Assembly (NCBI GenBank): GCA_004000515.1
Contig: CP034537.1
Location: forward strand, 1,736,001-1,800,000
Direction of reading: 5' to 3'
Source: Pseudomonas poae
GTDB taxonomy: Bacteria; Pseudomonadota; Gammaproteobacteria; Pseudomonadales; Pseudomonadaceae
DNA: 64,000 nucleotides
Part shown: piece after piece, positions 18,787-30,495 of the stretch
Numbering within the stretch: the first letter of the stretch is position 1
Layout: every line of letters starts with the position of its first letter
Notes under the pieces: generated by a model
What the model was told of the DNA's origin: nothing
Databases searched by the model: none
The model's input: the letters and a program-made list of their open reading frames with translations, nothing else
Translations under genes and position numbers: made by a program

Positions 18787-19701
18787 ATGCGTCGATTTTC
18801 CCGCCCCAAACCCGTTCTGTTTACGCTTGCGCTGATCGCTCTGATCAGTGCCGGGGCCGTTGCGCAGCACTTTCGCCTGTTCGAACGCGCCTGGTTCAAC
18901 TTACAAGCTTGGCGCCAACCGACCGATGAGCGTTCCATTGGCCTGGGCGAATACCGTGTAGCCCTGGAAGCCAAGGTGATCGATGGGTTGAACGACGACG
19001 TCTCGGCTCTTACCTATGACCCTGTGCGCAAAAGCCTGTTTACCGTCACCAACAAAAACCCCGAGCTGATCGAAATGTCCCTGGAGGGCGATATCTTGCG
19101 GCGTATTCCGTTGGTGGGGTTTGGCGATGCGGAGGCCGTCGAGTTCATCAGCGACAACATCTATGTGATCAGTGATGAGCGCCAGCAGCGGCTGATCAAG
19201 GTGCATGTGGACGACGACACCCAGTTCCTCGACGCCGCCGATGCGGAGCAAATGACACTGGGCCTGCATGTCGGCGGCAACAAAGGCTTTGAGGGCCTGG
19301 CTTACGATTCGGTGGGCAAGCGCCTGTTCGTGGCCAAGGAGCGTGACCCGATGCTGATCTACGAGGTCCACGGGTTTCCGCATTTCAAGCCGGAAAAAAC
19401 CTACTCGGTGCACGTGATCAACAACCCCAAGCGTGATGCCGGGTTGTTTGTGCGTGACCTGTCGAGCCTGCAATACGATGAGCGCAGCGGCCATTTACTG
19501 GCGCTGTCGGATGAGTCGTTTCTGGTGTTGGAGCTGGATATCGATGGGCGGCCGTTGAGCAGTTTGTCGCTGCTCAGCGGGCGTCATGGCCTGAAGAAAC
19601 GGGTGCCTCAGGCGGAAGGGATCGCGATGGACGATGACGGTAACTTGTACCTGACCAGCGAGCCGAACCTGTTCTACGTCTTCAAGAAACCAAGTCCTTG
19701 A
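18787..19701 (+). CDS. SdiA-regulated (YjiK-like) membrane-anchored protein, copy 2
   Basis: 304 aa. Paralogue of the preceding gene: same membrane anchor position, the same propeller signatures (TYDPVRKSLFTVTNKNP, FEGLAYDSVGKRLFVAKERDP) and the same end (GNLYLTSEPNLFYVF). The sequences have clearly diverged, so the duplication is not recent. The 121-bp spacer holds no obvious terminator, and both may share one transcript. Ends just before a REP pair. Confidence 0.85.
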   Translation: MRRFSRPKPVLFTLALIALISAGAVAQHFRLFERAWFNLQAWRQPTDERSIGLGEYRVALEAKVIDGLNDDVSALTYDPVRKSLFTVTNKNPELIEMSLEGDILRRIPLVGFGDAEAVEFISDNIYVISDERQQRLIKVHVDDDTQFLDAADAEQMTLGLHVGGNKGFEGLAYDSVGKRLFVAKERDPMLIYEVHGFPHFKPEKTYSVHVINNPKRDAGLFVRDLSSLQYDERSGHLLALSDESFLVLELDIDGRPLSSLSLLSGRHGLKKRVPQAEGIAMDDDGNLYLTSEPNLFYVFKKPSP

Positions 19702-19718
19702 AGGAATGCAGGACCAAT

Positions 19719-19805
19719 GTGGGAGCGGGCTTGCTCGCGAAAGCGGTGTGTCAGTCAAAGCATTTCCAGCTGAACCACCGCATTCGCGAGCAAGCCCGCT
19801 CCCAC
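19719..19805. repeat. REP pair, family B
   Basis: Inverted GTGGGAGCGGGCTTGCTCGC arms with GAAAGCGGT/ACCGCATTC flanks imperfectly paired. Located between the second SdiA-regulated gene and the convergent rpiA, 13 bp from the rpiA stop. Confidence 0.9.
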
Positions 19806-19818
19806 ATTTGGTTTTGCA

Positions 19819-20490
19819 TCAGGCCTTGAGGGTTTTGACGCCTTCAGAAGTGCCCAGCAGCAACACGTCAGCCGGACGCGCCGCAAACAAACCGTTAGTC
19901 ACCACGCCCACGATGGCATTGATCTGCGTCTCAAGTTCCACCGGGTTAGTGATCTGCATGTTGAACACATCCAGGATGATGTTGCCGTTGTCGGTCAACA
20001 CACCTTCACGGTAAACCGGGTCGCCGCCCAGTTTCACCAGCTCGCGGGCCACGTGGCTGCGGGCCATCGGGATGACTTCCACCGGCAGCGGGAACGCGCC
20101 GAGTACCGGCACCAGCTTGCTGGCGTCGGCAATGCAGATGAAGGTCTTGGCCACGGCTGCGACGATCTTCTCGCGGGTCAGGGCTGCGCCGCCGCCTTTG
20201 ATCAGGTTCAGGTGCTCGTCGCTTTCATCGGCGCCGTCCACGTAGAACTCCAGGTCGCTCACGGTGTTGAGCTCGTACACCGGAATGCCATGGCCTTTAA
20301 GGCGCGCGGCGGTGGCTTCGGAGCTGGCCACGGCGCCGTCGAATGCGCCCTTGTGCTGGGCCAACGCATCGATGAAGCAGTTGGCGGTGGAGCCGGTGCC
20401 AACACCGACGATGCTCTTGTCGTCGAGTTTTGGAAGGATTAAATCGACGGCGGCTTGGGCCACTGCCTGTTTGAGTTGATCCTGGGTCAT
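19819..20490 (-). CDS. rpiA: Ribose-5-phosphate isomerase A
   Basis: 223 aa. Interconverts ribose-5-phosphate and ribulose-5-phosphate in the pentose phosphate pathway. Diagnostic segments: [16 protein letters not shown] (phosphate binding), [24 protein letters not shown] (catalytic Asp/Glu/Lys) and [19 protein letters not shown]. Normal length. Divergent from ilvA with a 138-bp intergenic region, as in P. aeruginosa. Confidence 0.97.
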   Translation of the reverse strand: MTQDQLKQAVAQAAVDLILPKLDDKSIVGVGTGSTANCFIDALAQHKGAFDGAVASSEATAARLKGHGIPVYELNTVSDLEFYVDGADESDEHLNLIKGGGAALTREKIVAAVAKTFICIADASKLVPVLGAFPLPVEVIPMARSHVARELVKLGGDPVYREGVLTDNGNIILDVFNMQITNPVELETQINAIVGVVTNGLFAARPADVLLLGTSEGVKTLKA

Positions 20491-20628
20491 GCGGGCTCCG
20501 GAGCGGGCGGGGAGTTATCGAGGGCGGCGAGTATAACCCAACAAAACCTCTGGATTCGTGTGGTCGCCCGGCCAAAAGCCGGGTTAGACTCCTTGGCCCT
20601 GCCAAACCGTGAAAGTAGATGCCCGCCG

Positions 20629-22143
<1,515 letters not shown>

Positions 22144-22183
22144 ACGACTACGCTGATGGGGCGGCCTTTAAGGAAGACGACAC

Positions 22184-22597
22184 ATGGAAACCCTGACCAC
22201 CTTGAAAGTTATCCACATCGCGGCCACTGTCTTGCTGCTGCTCAGCGGCCTGGGCCTGGCAATACTGGCCTGGCGCAAGCGCAGCGCCGGTCCGGCGGTG
22301 ACGGTGCAGCGTCCTTGGGCGTTCGTATGGTTGTTGATGGGGGTTTGCGTAGTCAGCATGCCGTTTACCGGCTGGTGGCTGGTGCACCTGATTGGCTGGC
22401 CATTGGGGCAGACCTGGATCCTGGGCTCCAGCATCCTCTATACCGTGGCGGCGCTGGCGTGGTTCTGGCTGGTGGCACGGCTTAATCGCCTACGCAGGGG
22501 CGAGGGCGGTAGCTTGAATTTCACCCTGGTACTGGCGGTGGTAAGTTTGGTGGGGTTTGTCGCGATTGCGGGGCTTATGGGGGCCAAGCCGGTTTAG
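22184..22597 (+). CDS. DUF2269-type integral membrane protein
   Basis: 137 aa with four hydrophobic segments, for example VIHIAATVLLLLSGLGLAIL, RPWAFVWLLMGVCVVSM, TWILGSSILYTVAALAWFWL and LVLAVVSLVGFVAIAGLM. The His in KVIHIAA and the overall pattern fit the DUF2269 family of small inner-membrane proteins. It follows ilvA by 40 bp and may be co-transcribed, but no functional link is known. Confidence 0.75.
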   Translation: METLTTLKVIHIAATVLLLLSGLGLAILAWRKRSAGPAVTVQRPWAFVWLLMGVCVVSMPFTGWWLVHLIGWPLGQTWILGSSILYTVAALAWFWLVARLNRLRRGEGGSLNFTLVLAVVSLVGFVAIAGLMGAKPV

Positions 22598-22620
22598 GGC
22601 GTTAGACCGAGTCGCCTTCA

Positions 22621-22694
22621 TTCGCGAGCAAGCCCGCTCCCACACTTGGACGTGTAAACACAACCAAATGTGGGAGCTGGCTTGCCTGCGATGG
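22621..22694. repeat. REP pair, outward-facing, mixed families B and A
   Basis: A family B arm in reverse (22621-22643) is followed by a family A arm forward (from 22670), separated by 26 bp. The orientation is opposite to the common inward pairs, and the two arms belong to different families, so the two ends cannot form a perfect hairpin. Confidence 0.85.
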
Positions 22695-22699
22695 CGCCA

Positions 22700-23356
22700 T
22701 CAGCTACGCAAAGTAATCACCGGCCATCCGCGCGTCTCAGCCTCAACCCGCAAATTCGGGTCCGGATCCACCGCCACCGCATGCGTCACCTGCTCCAACA
22801 ACGGCAAGTCATTCATCGAGTCGCTATAGAAGTAGCTGTCTTCCAGGCTATACCCCGTCTCTTCCAACCACCGGTTCAAGCGCGTCACCTTGCCTTCACG
22901 GAAGCACGGCACGTCAGTACTGCGCCCGGTATAACGGCCATTTTCCATCTCGCACTCAGTGGCGATCAGGGTATCAACGCCCAGGCGCGCGGCAATCGGC
23001 GCGGTAACGAAACGGTTGGTGGCGGTGATGATCACCAGCTTGTCGCCGGCGGCGCGGTGTTTGGCCAGCAGTTCCTCGGCCAGCGGCAGCATCAGCGGGT
23101 CGATGCAGTCGCGCATGAAGTCACGGTGCCACTCCTCCAACTGGGCCATCTCGGTGCGGCCGAGGATTTCCAGGGAAAAGTTCAGGTAGGCGGCGTTATC
23201 GAGTTTGCCGGCCAGGTAATCCTGGTAAAACTCGTCGTTGCGGGCCTTGTAGGCCACTGGGTCGAGAATCCCGCGTTCACAGAGGTAATCGCCCCAAGCG
23301 TGATCGCTGTCACCGCCGAGGAGGGTGTTGTCCAAGTCGAATAAAGCCAGGCGCAT
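22700..23356 (-). CDS. HAD-IB family phosphatase (SerB-like)
   Basis: 218 aa. HAD hydrolase with motif [21 protein letters not shown], motif [17 protein letters not shown] and motif [23 protein letters not shown]. It belongs to the SerB/HAD-IB subfamily that includes phosphoserine phosphatase-like and histidinol-phosphate phosphatases; the exact substrate is unknown. Divergent from rppH across about 140 bp, the same context as PA0335-PA0336. Confidence 0.9.
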   Translation of the reverse strand: MRLALFDLDNTLLGGDSDHAWGDYLCERGILDPVAYKARNDEFYQDYLAGKLDNAAYLNFSLEILGRTEMAQLEEWHRDFMRDCIDPLMLPLAEELLAKHRAAGDKLVIITATNRFVTAPIAARLGVDTLIATECEMENGRYTGRSTDVPCFREGKVTRLNRWLEETGYSLEDSYFYSDSMNDLPLLEQVTHAVAVDPDPNLRVEAETRGWPVITLRS

Positions 23357-23499
23357 TGCAGTTACTCGCTGAAAAGTCTGTAAAAAGGCGTCCAGAATAC
23401 GGTCTTTTCACAAGAGTGCACATAAGGTAAGAAGCCTCGTTGCCGCTTGATCAACCTTTGTGGAACAATGCGGCGACATGCGTTTGCGAGGTTGTTGCC

Positions 23500-23978
23500 G
23501 TGATCGACCCCGATGGTTTCCGTCCTAATGTCGGGATTATTCTTACGAATGATGCCGGACAGGTGCTATGGGCTCGCCGAATCAACCAAGATGCCTGGCA
23601 GTTTCCTCAAGGCGGAATCAACCCCGATGAAACCCCTGAAGACGCCTTGTACCGTGAGTTGAACGAAGAAGTCGGCCTTGAGCGCGAAGATGTGCAAATT
23701 CTGGCCTGTACCCGTGGCTGGTTGCGCTATCGTTTGCCGCAACGCCTGGTGCGTACCCACAGCCAACCGCTGTGCATCGGCCAGAAGCAAAATGGTTTCT
23801 CCTGCGCCTGATCTCGAACGAGCAGCGGGTGCGGATGGATTTGACCGGTAAACCGGAGTTCGATGGCTGGCGTTGGGTCAGCTATTGGTACCCGTTGGGC
23901 CAGGTGGTGACATTCAAGCGCGAAGTTTATCGTCGCGCTCTTAAAGAGCTTGCCCCGCGCCTTTTAGCGCGCGACTGA
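23500..23978 (+). CDS. rppH: RNA pyrophosphohydrolase RppH (frameshifted)
   Basis: Starts with GTG at 23500 ([15 protein letters not shown]). The Nudix box [17 protein letters not shown] followed by NEEVGL is intact. The frame is lost at the AAAA run 23789-23792; adding one A gives QKQKWFLLRL and continues to the normal end at 23978, for 159 aa. RppH removes pyrophosphate from 5' triphosphate mRNA and starts decay. Immediately upstream of ptsP (22 bp), an operon found widely in gamma-proteobacteria. The break is almost certainly a sequence error. Confidence 0.92.
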
Positions 23979-24000
23979 CGACGGAGTTCGACCCCGAGCC

Positions 24001-26278
24001 ATGCTCAATACGCTGCGCAAGATCGTCCAGGAAGTTAACTCCGCCAAGGATCTCAAGGCGGCGTTGGGGATTATTGTGTTGCGCGTCAAGGAAGCCATGG
24101 GCAGCCAGGTCTGCTCGGTTTACCTGCTGGACCCCGAGACCAACCGTTTTGTGCTGATGGCCACCGAGGGCTTGAACAAGCGCTCCATCGGCAAGGTCAG
24201 CATGGCGCCCAATGAAGGTCTGGTGGGCCTGGTGGGGACGCGTGAAGAACCCCTGAACCTTGAAAACGCGGCCGATCACCCGCGTTATCGCTACTTTGCC
24301 GAAACCGGCGAAGAGCGTTACGCCTCGTTCCTTGGCGCACCGATCATTCACCACCGCCGCGTCGTCGGCGTGTTGGTCATCCAGCAAAAGAACGCCGCCA
24401 GTTCGACGAAGGTGAAGAAGCCTTCCTCGTGACCATGAGCGCGCAACTCGCCGGGGTTATCGCCCACGCTGAAGCCACTGGCTCGATTCGCGGCCTGGGG
24501 CGTCAGGGCAAGGGCATCCAGGAAGCCAAGTTCGTCGGCGTGCCGGGTTCGCCGGGTGCGGCGGTCGGTACGGCGGTGGTCATGCTGCCGCCGGCCGACC
24601 TCGATGTGGTGCCGGACAAGACCGTCGACGATATCGACGCTGAAATCAAACTGTTCAAGACGGCCCTGGAAGGCGTGCGCGCCGACATGCGCAACCTGTC
24701 GAACAAGCTGGCCACCCAGTTGCGCCCCGAAGAGCGTGCGCTGTTCGACGTGTACCAGATGATGCTCGACGACGCTTCCCTCGGGAACGAAGTCAAGACC
24801 GTGATCAAGACCGGCCAGTGGGCCCAGGGCGCGCTGCGCCAAGTGGTGACCGATCACGTCAACCGTTTTGAAATGATGGACGACGACTACCTGCGCGAGC
24901 GGGCTCGGATGTGCGCGACCTGGGTCGCCGTCTGCTGGCCAAGCTGCAGGAAGACCGCACCACCAACCTGGTCTACCCCGACAACACCATCCTGATCAGT
25001 GAGGAACTGACCGCCACCATGCTCGGCGAAGTGCCAGAGGGCAAACTGGTGGGCCTGGTCTCGGTACTCGGCTCGGGCAACTCCCACGTCGCGATCCTGG
25101 CCCGAGCCATGGGCATCCCGACGGTGATGGGCCTGGTGGACCTGCCGTATGCCAAGGTCGATGGCATCGACATGATCGTCGATGGTCATCGCGGTGAAGT
25201 GTTCACCAACCCCAGCGACGTGCTGCGCAAGCAATACGCCGAAGTGGTTGAAGAAGAGAAGCAACTGGCGCTGGGCCTCGACTCATTGCGCGAGCTGCCG
25301 TGCGTGACCACCGACGGTCATCGCGTGCCGCTGTTGGTCAACACCGGCCTGCTGGCCGATGTGGCTCGTGCGCAACAGCGTGGCGCCGAGGGCGTGGGGC
25401 TGTACCGCACCGAAGTGCCGTTCATGATCAACCAGCGTTTCCCGAGTGAGAAGGAGCAGCTGGCGATTTATCGCGAGCAACTGCAAGCCTTCCACCCGTT
25501 GCCGGTGACTATGCGCAGCCTGGACATCGGCGGCGACAAGTCACTGTCGTATTTCCCGATCAAGGAAGACAACCCGTTCCTGGGTTGGCGCGGTATTCGT
25601 GTCACGCTCGACCACCCTGAAATTTTCCTCGTACAAACCCGCGCCATGCTCAAGGCCAGCGAAGGGCTGAACAACCTGCGCATCCTGTTGCCGATGATCT
25701 CCGGCACCCATGAGTTGGAAGAGGCGCTGCACCTGATCCACCGGGCCTGGGGCGAAGTACGCGACGAAGGCGCCGATGTACCGATGCCGCCGATCGGCGT
25801 GATGATCGAAATCCCGGCGGCGGTGTACCAGGCCAAAGAGCTGGCCCGGCAGGTGGACTTCCTGTCCGTGGGCTCCAACGACCTGACCCAGTACCTGCTG
25901 GCCGTGGACCGCAACAACCCACGGGTGGCCGACCTCTACGACTACCTGCACCCGGCGGTGCTGCAAGCCCTGCAACATGTGGTGCGTGATGCCCATGCCG
26001 AAGGCAAGCCGGTGAGCATCTGCGGTGAAATGGCCGGTGACCCGGCGGCGGCCGTGCTGTTGATGGCGATGGGCTTCGACAGCCTGTCGATGAACGCCAC
26101 CAACTTGCCGAAGGTGAAGTGGATGCTGCGCCAGGTCGACCTGGGCATGGCCAAGGATTTGCTGGCGGAGTTGATGACCATCGACAACCCGCAAGTTATC
26201 CACAGCTCGTTGCAGTTGGCGCTGAAGAACCTGGGGCTGACGCGGATGATCAACCCGGCCTCCGCCAAAACCCTCTGA
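24001..26278 (+). CDS. ptsP: Nitrogen-PTS phosphotransferase Enzyme I(Ntr) PtsP (two frameshifts)
   Basis: Reconstituted 759 aa, the expected size. It has an N-terminal GAF domain (residues ~1-150) and then the PEP-utilising Enzyme I core, with the phospho-accepting His in GSGNSHVAILARAMGIP and the PEP-binding TIM barrel (SLDIGGDKSL, SVGSNDLTQYLLA, SICGEMAGDP). Two single-C losses break it: at 24393 (restoring QQKNRRQFDEGEE) and at 24904 (restoring RERASDVRDLG). PtsP feeds phosphate to NPr and EIIA(Ntr), linking PEP status to nitrogen, potassium and virulence control. Downstream of rppH. Confidence 0.93.
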
Positions 26279-26296
26279 CGTGAGGCGATGGCCTTT

Positions 26297-26429
26297 GTAG
26301 TGAGCGGGCTTGTCCCGCGCTGGGTGGCGAAGCCGCCCCAAATCCATGCAGCCCGGTCTAACTGAAACACCGCGATACCTGGGTTTAGGGCGGCTTCGCC
26401 ACCCAGCGCGGGACAAGCCCGCTCACTAC
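26297..26429. repeat. Long inverted repeat, REP-like family C
   Basis: Arms of about 45 bp beginning GTAGTGAGCGGGCTTGTCCC and continuing GCGCTGGGTGGCGAAGCCGC, with the exact inverse ending at 26429 and a ~45-bp spacer. Longer than the other pairs and of a different sequence family, but built on the same GAGCGGGCTTG core. It separates ptsP from the convergent NRDE gene and touches the latter's stop codon. Confidence 0.88.
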
Positions 26430-27170
26430 AGGTTGAGTTCGACTTCGCCCAGCCGCCCACCATGCGGCCCAAAACTGCGCTCCACCATCCGCCGCGTTCC
26501 ATCCGCATTCACAATCAACGCCGTACTCGCCCGCGTCCCATAGCTGGGGCTGGCTATAAACACGCTGGATAGCAGACTCTCGGTTGCTAACCCAACTCCG
26601 GTATCCGGCAAGTCTGCAAACGGCGCCGTCTGCGGGTCACTCAGAATCCCCAGCAATGCCTCCGGCTGCGGATCATCCAGCACCGCACTCAACGCCGCCT
26701 TGGCCTTGATCAACTTGGGCCAGGGCGTATCCAGCCCGCGTTCGACAACCCATAAACCCCAGCCTTCAACTGAGTCGGCTCGGTCTGGTTGGCGTTGTAA
26801 TGCCACAGTTCATCACGCGTGCCCACCAGCAGGTTAAACCCGGCATATTCGATGGAACGGCCGTTAACGTCGGCTAAGTAGTCGTCAATCGGCAAGGTTC
26901 CATTGAGAAAGCGCGCCACCAACTCCCCACGCGACTTACGGGCCGGTGGCTGATGTGGGTCGCGGATGTTGGTGAGTGCAGCAAAGCGCCCATCGGCATT
27001 CACCCCCAGCCAGGTACCGCCCGCTTCCTGATCGCGGCCAGCATAAACGTCGGGGCATCCAGCCACTGTGCCAGCGGCAGGCTGGGGCGGGCGTAGAACT
27101 CATCACGGTTGGCCGCGACGATCAGCGGTTGGGCATGGCCCGGCCGCCAGGCGAAAACAATCAGGCACAT
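26426..27170 (-). CDS. NRDE (TANGO2-like) family protein (two frameshifts)
   Basis: Reconstituted 248 aa. It starts MCLIVFAWRPGHAQPLIVAA and then has the family-defining NRDE motif, in which the initiator-adjacent Cys2 and NRDE are conserved. The frame breaks at the G4 run 27052-27055 (restoring DAPDVYAGRD) and at 26735-26737 (restoring SNAGLDTPWPK). NRDE/TANGO2 proteins are soluble, and proposed roles include haem handling in some organisms; the function here is not established. Convergent with ptsP. Likely intact in the organism. Confidence 0.85.
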
Positions 27171-27290
27171 CAGGCGATCCCTTTTGTGTTTTTTGCCACT
27201 CTACGCACTCGGGCACGGGCGTTCCATCGTATCCAGTTGGGTCGCATGCCTTCCATCCGTTAACATGCCGGACTTGTCTGGGGGGCTCCC

Positions 27291-28073
27291 ATGGAATTTC
27301 TGCTGTATTTAGCACTGGGCGCCTGTGCGGGCGTGCTCGCCGGGCTGTTCGGCGTGGGCGGCGGGATCATCATCGTGCCGGTGCTGGTGTTCAGCTTTAC
27401 CTTGCAGGGCTTCGACCCGCAAGTGCTGACCCACCTGGCCGTGGGCACTTCGCTTGCGACCATCATCTTTACCTCGGTCAATGCCGTGCGCGAGCACCAT
27501 CGGCGTGGCGCGGTGCGTTGGCCGATCTTTGTGTGGATGACCATGGGTATCCTGGTCGGCGCTGGGTTTGGTGCGTTGACCGCCGAAGCGATTTCCGGCC
27601 CGAACCTGCAAAAAATCATCGGTGTGTTTGCCCTGCTGGTGGCCGTGCAACTGGCCCTGGAGGTCAAACCCAAGGCGAGTCGAACGGTGCCGGGCAAGGT
27701 CGGTCTGACCCTCGCAGGTACGGTGATTGGCTGGGCTTCGGCGATCTTCGGCATTGGCGGCGGCTCGCTGACCGTGCCGTTCTTGACCTGGCGCAGCGTG
27801 CCGATGCAACAGGCGGTGGCCACGTCTTCTGCCTGCGGCCTGCCCATCGCGGTGGCCAGTGCATTAAGTTTCATGATTCTGGGCTGGCAAGATCCGCTGT
27901 TGCCCGCTCATAGTCTAGGGTTCGTGTATTTGCCGGCGCTGCTGGGCATTGCCCTGACCAGTATGGTGTTTGCCCGCTTCGGCGCGCGCCTGGCACACAA
28001 GTTGTCACCGCGCTTGCTTAAGCGGTTGTTCGCCGGGCTGCTGTTCTGTGTCGGCTTAAACTTTTTGTTGTAA
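27291..28073 (+). CDS. TauE/SafE family sulfite/anion exporter-like membrane protein
   Basis: 260 aa with about eight hydrophobic segments. TSUP (TauE/SafE) family signatures are FGVGGGIIIVPVL near the start and its inverted-repeat counterpart FGIGGGSLTVPFL in the second half. Members export sulfite, sulfoacetate or related organosulfur anions; the substrate is not determinable here. It diverges from the NRDE gene and lies 65 bp upstream of lgt, the same order as in P. aeruginosa PA0340-PA0341. Confidence 0.88.
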   Translation: MEFLLYLALGACAGVLAGLFGVGGGIIIVPVLVFSFTLQGFDPQVLTHLAVGTSLATIIFTSVNAVREHHRRGAVRWPIFVWMTMGILVGAGFGALTAEAISGPNLQKIIGVFALLVAVQLALEVKPKASRTVPGKVGLTLAGTVIGWASAIFGIGGGSLTVPFLTWRSVPMQQAVATSSACGLPIAVASALSFMILGWQDPLLPAHSLGFVYLPALLGIALTSMVFARFGARLAHKLSPRLLKRLFAGLLFCVGLNFLL

Positions 28074-28138
28074 TGCAGGCTTAATCGCGGCCCGGCATGG
28101 TCCGGTCGCTATAACGAATGATTTAACGAGGAGTCGCA

Positions 28139-28951
28139 ATGCTGCCTTACCCGCAGATCGACCCGGTGGCCTTGGCCATCGGTCCGCTGAAAATCCACTG
28201 GTACGGGTTGATGTACCTGATCGGCATCGGCGGTGCCTGGTTCCTGGCCTCCCGACGCCTGAACCGGTTCGACCCGACCTGGACCAAGGAGAAGCTCTCC
28301 GACCTGATTTTCTGGTTGTCGATGGGGGTGATCGTCGGCGGGCGCCTCGGGTATGTGCTGTTCTACGATCTTCCCGCCTACATCGCGCAGCCAACGCTGA
28401 TTTTTGAAGTGTGGAAAGGCGGCATGGCGTTCCACGGTGGGTTTATCGGCGTGATGATCGCCGCCTGGTGGTTTGGCCGTCGCAATGGCAAGTCGTTCTT
28501 CCAGCTGATGGACTTCGTCGCGCCAATGGTGCCGATTGGCTTGGGGGCTGGGCGTATCGGCAACTTTATCAACGCCGAACTGTGGGGCAAGCCGACCGAC
28601 TTACCGTGGGCCATGATCTTTCCGCCGTTCAGCGACCCGGCACAATTGCCGCGCCATCCGTCGCAGCTGTATCAATTCGCGTTGGAAGGCGTGGCGCTGT
28701 TCCTTATCCTCTACATCTTCTCGCGCAAGCCACGCCCTACCATGGCGGTGTCGGGCATGTTCGCGCTGTTCTACGGGATCTTCCGCTTCATCGTCGAGTT
28801 CGTGCGCGTGCCGGATGCACAGCTGGGCTACTTGGCGTTTGGTTGGGTGACCATGGGCCAGATCCTCAGCTTGCCGATGATCCTCGGCGGCCTGGGCTTG
28901 TTGTGGTGGGCGTACAACCGTCCGCAGCCTATCAAGAGCGCGACGCTTTAA
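28139..28951 (+). CDS. lgt: Prolipoprotein diacylglyceryl transferase
   Basis: 270 aa polytopic inner-membrane enzyme. It transfers diacylglycerol from phosphatidylglycerol to the lipobox Cys of prolipoproteins, the first step of lipoprotein maturation. The signature [13 protein letters not shown] is present, as are HGGFIG (essential His region) and RHPSQLYQF. The ATG at 28139 has GAGGAG upstream. Followed by thyA 51 bp later, a conserved pairing. Confidence 0.97.
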   Translation: MLPYPQIDPVALAIGPLKIHWYGLMYLIGIGGAWFLASRRLNRFDPTWTKEKLSDLIFWLSMGVIVGGRLGYVLFYDLPAYIAQPTLIFEVWKGGMAFHGGFIGVMIAAWWFGRRNGKSFFQLMDFVAPMVPIGLGAGRIGNFINAELWGKPTDLPWAMIFPPFSDPAQLPRHPSQLYQFALEGVALFLILYIFSRKPRPTMAVSGMFALFYGIFRFIVEFVRVPDAQLGYLAFGWVTMGQILSLPMILGGLGLLWWAYNRPQPIKSATL

Positions 28952-29002
28952 ATTCGAATGCCGGGGCCTACAGGTTCCGGCTTCAACGATACGGGTACCA
29001 AA

Positions 29003-29836
29003 ATGAAGCAATATCTCGAGCTACTGAACGACGTCGTGACCAATGGATTGACCAAGGGCGATCGCACCGGCACCGGCACCAAGGCCGTGTTCGCCCGTCA
29101 GTATCGGCATAACTTGGCCGACGGCTTCCCGCTGCTGACCACCAAGAAGCTTCACTTCAAAAGCATCGCCAACGAATTGATCTGGATGTTGAGCGGCAAC
29201 ACCAACATCAAGTGGCTGAATGAAAACGGCGTGCGCATCTGGGACGAATGGGCCACCGAAGATGGCGACCTCGGCCCGGTGTACGGCGAGCAGTGGACTG
29301 CCTGGCCAACCAAGGACGGCGGCAAGATCAACCAGATCGACTACATGGTCGAGACGCTGAAGACCAACCCCAACAGCCGCCGCATCCTGTTCCACGGCTG
29401 GAACGTCGAGTACCTGCCCGACGAAACCAAGAGCCCCCAGGAAAACGCACGCAACGGCAAGCAAGCCCTGCCGCCATGCCACCTGCTGTACCAGGCGTTC
29501 GTGCACGACGGTCACCTGTCGATGCAGTTGTACATCCGCAGCTCCGACGTGTTCCTCGGCCTGCCGTACAACACCGCTGCCCTGGCGTTGCTCACCCATA
29601 TGCTGGCGCAGCAGTGCGACCTGATCCCCCACGAGATCATCGTCACCACGGGCGACACCCACGCCTACAGCAACCACATGGAACAGATCCAGACCCAACT
29701 GGCGCGCACGCCGAAGAAGCTGCCGGAGCTGGTGATCAAGCGTAAACCTGCGTCGATCTATGACTACAAGTTCGAAGATTTTGAGATTGTGGGTTACGAC
29801 GCTGATCCGAGCATCAAGGCTGACGTCGCTATCTAA
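29003..29836 (+). CDS. thyA: Thymidylate synthase
   Basis: 277 aa from ATG 29003 ([15 protein letters not shown]). Methylates dUMP to dTMP with methylenetetrahydrofolate. Catalytic Cys in [10 protein letters not shown], dUMP-binding [12 protein letters not shown], and the C-terminus PSIKADVAI is typical. The open frame extends upstream, but that part is the lgt-thyA spacer. Functionally linked to folA further down this window, which recycles the dihydrofolate formed. Confidence 0.97.
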   Translation: MKQYLELLNDVVTNGLTKGDRTGTGTKAVFARQYRHNLADGFPLLTTKKLHFKSIANELIWMLSGNTNIKWLNENGVRIWDEWATEDGDLGPVYGEQWTAWPTKDGGKINQIDYMVETLKTNPNSRRILFHGWNVEYLPDETKSPQENARNGKQALPPCHLLYQAFVHDGHLSMQLYIRSSDVFLGLPYNTAALALLTHMLAQQCDLIPHEIIVTTGDTHAYSNHMEQIQTQLARTPKKLPELVIKRKPASIYDYKFEDFEIVGYDADPSIKADVAI

Positions 29837-29857
29837 AGGCTGCCTTGGTCATAAAAT

Positions 29858-29944
29858 GTGGGAGCTGGCTTGCCTGCGATTGCGGTGGATCAGCGACATA
29901 GATGTCGCCTGACACTCAGCCATCGCAGGCAAGCCAGCTCCCAC
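29858..29944. repeat. REP pair, family A
   Basis: Inverted GTGGGAGCTGGCTTGCCTGC arms around a 40-bp loop that holds a second small palindrome (GCGACATAGATGTCGC). It lies between thyA and the convergent cadR. Confidence 0.9.
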
Positions 29945-29969
29945 AGTTTGATTCGGTTTTCACCCCTGG

Positions 29970-30410
29970 CTAGTGACCATGGCTTCTGCCCACATGCGAA
30001 GGCTCCGCCTCGCTGGCCGCCACGCTCCCGCTGACCTCCAGCCGCTGCAAAATCCCGCATTGCTCCCCGCCGCCGCAGCGTTGGCGCAGGTCCAGCAACT
30101 GTTCCTGCAACGCCAGCAGCCCATCGATCCGCGCTTTGACATGGTGGATATGCTCGTCGATCAACGCATTCACACTCTCGCACTGGTCCTGGGGACTGTC
30201 ACGCAAACCCAGCAGGCTGCGGATCTCCTCCAGCGTCATGTCCAAACTGCGGCAGTTACGGATGAAGACCAGCCGCTCGGTGTGCGCCTGCGTGTAGACG
30301 CGGTAGTTGGCGTCTGTGCGTGCCGGGGGCGGCAGCAGCCCTTCCTTTTCGTAATACCGGATGGTTTCCACCGGGCAGTCGGTCAGTTTGGCCAGTTCGC
30401 CGATCTTCAT
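29970..30410 (-). CDS. cadR: MerR-family heavy-metal regulator CadR
   Basis: 146 aa from ATG 30410 (MKIGELAKLTDCPVETIRYY). N-terminal MerR winged HTH and a dimerisation helix. Metal-binding cysteines are at C77 (DQCESV), C112 and C118 (RCGGGEQC), with a His-rich tail (SHVGRSHGH). This is the CadR/PbrR pattern for Cd, Pb and Zn. Divergent from the P-type ATPase cadA, whose promoter contains a MerR-type operator. Confidence 0.93.
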   Translation of the reverse strand: MKIGELAKLTDCPVETIRYYEKEGLLPPPARTDANYRVYTQAHTERLVFIRNCRSLDMTLEEIRSLLGLRDSPQDQCESVNALIDEHIHHVKARIDGLLALQEQLLDLRQRCGGGEQCGILQRLEVSGSVAASEAEPSHVGRSHGH

Positions 30411-30433
30411 TGCAGCAATCTCCAAATGGGTGC

Positions 30434-30464
30434 TTGACCCTATAGTGGCTACAGGGTCTTTACT
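30434..30464 (+). promoter_or_regulatory. CadR-controlled cadA promoter and operator
   Basis: TTGACC (-35, 30434-30439) and TTTACT (-10-like, 30459-30464) are separated by an over-long 19-bp spacer. The dyad ACCCTATAG...CTACAGGGT (30437-30457) sits over the spacer. This is the classical MerR-family architecture, in which the metal-bound regulator untwists the promoter. It lies between cadR and cadA and matches known CadR boxes. Confidence 0.88.
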
Positions 30465-30495
30465 TGGCAACAGGCACCTTTACGGACGCGACAGA

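Noticed and set aside
24001..26278. Programmed ribosomal frameshifting in ptsP, folA or rppH
   Set aside because: No slippery heptamer with downstream structure, and the same one-base-short pattern is seen in unrelated genes and in a non-coding repeat.
26297..26429. Long inverted repeat as the ends of an insertion sequence
   Set aside because: Only about 45 bp lie between the arms and there is no transposase; it is better explained as a REP-like element.
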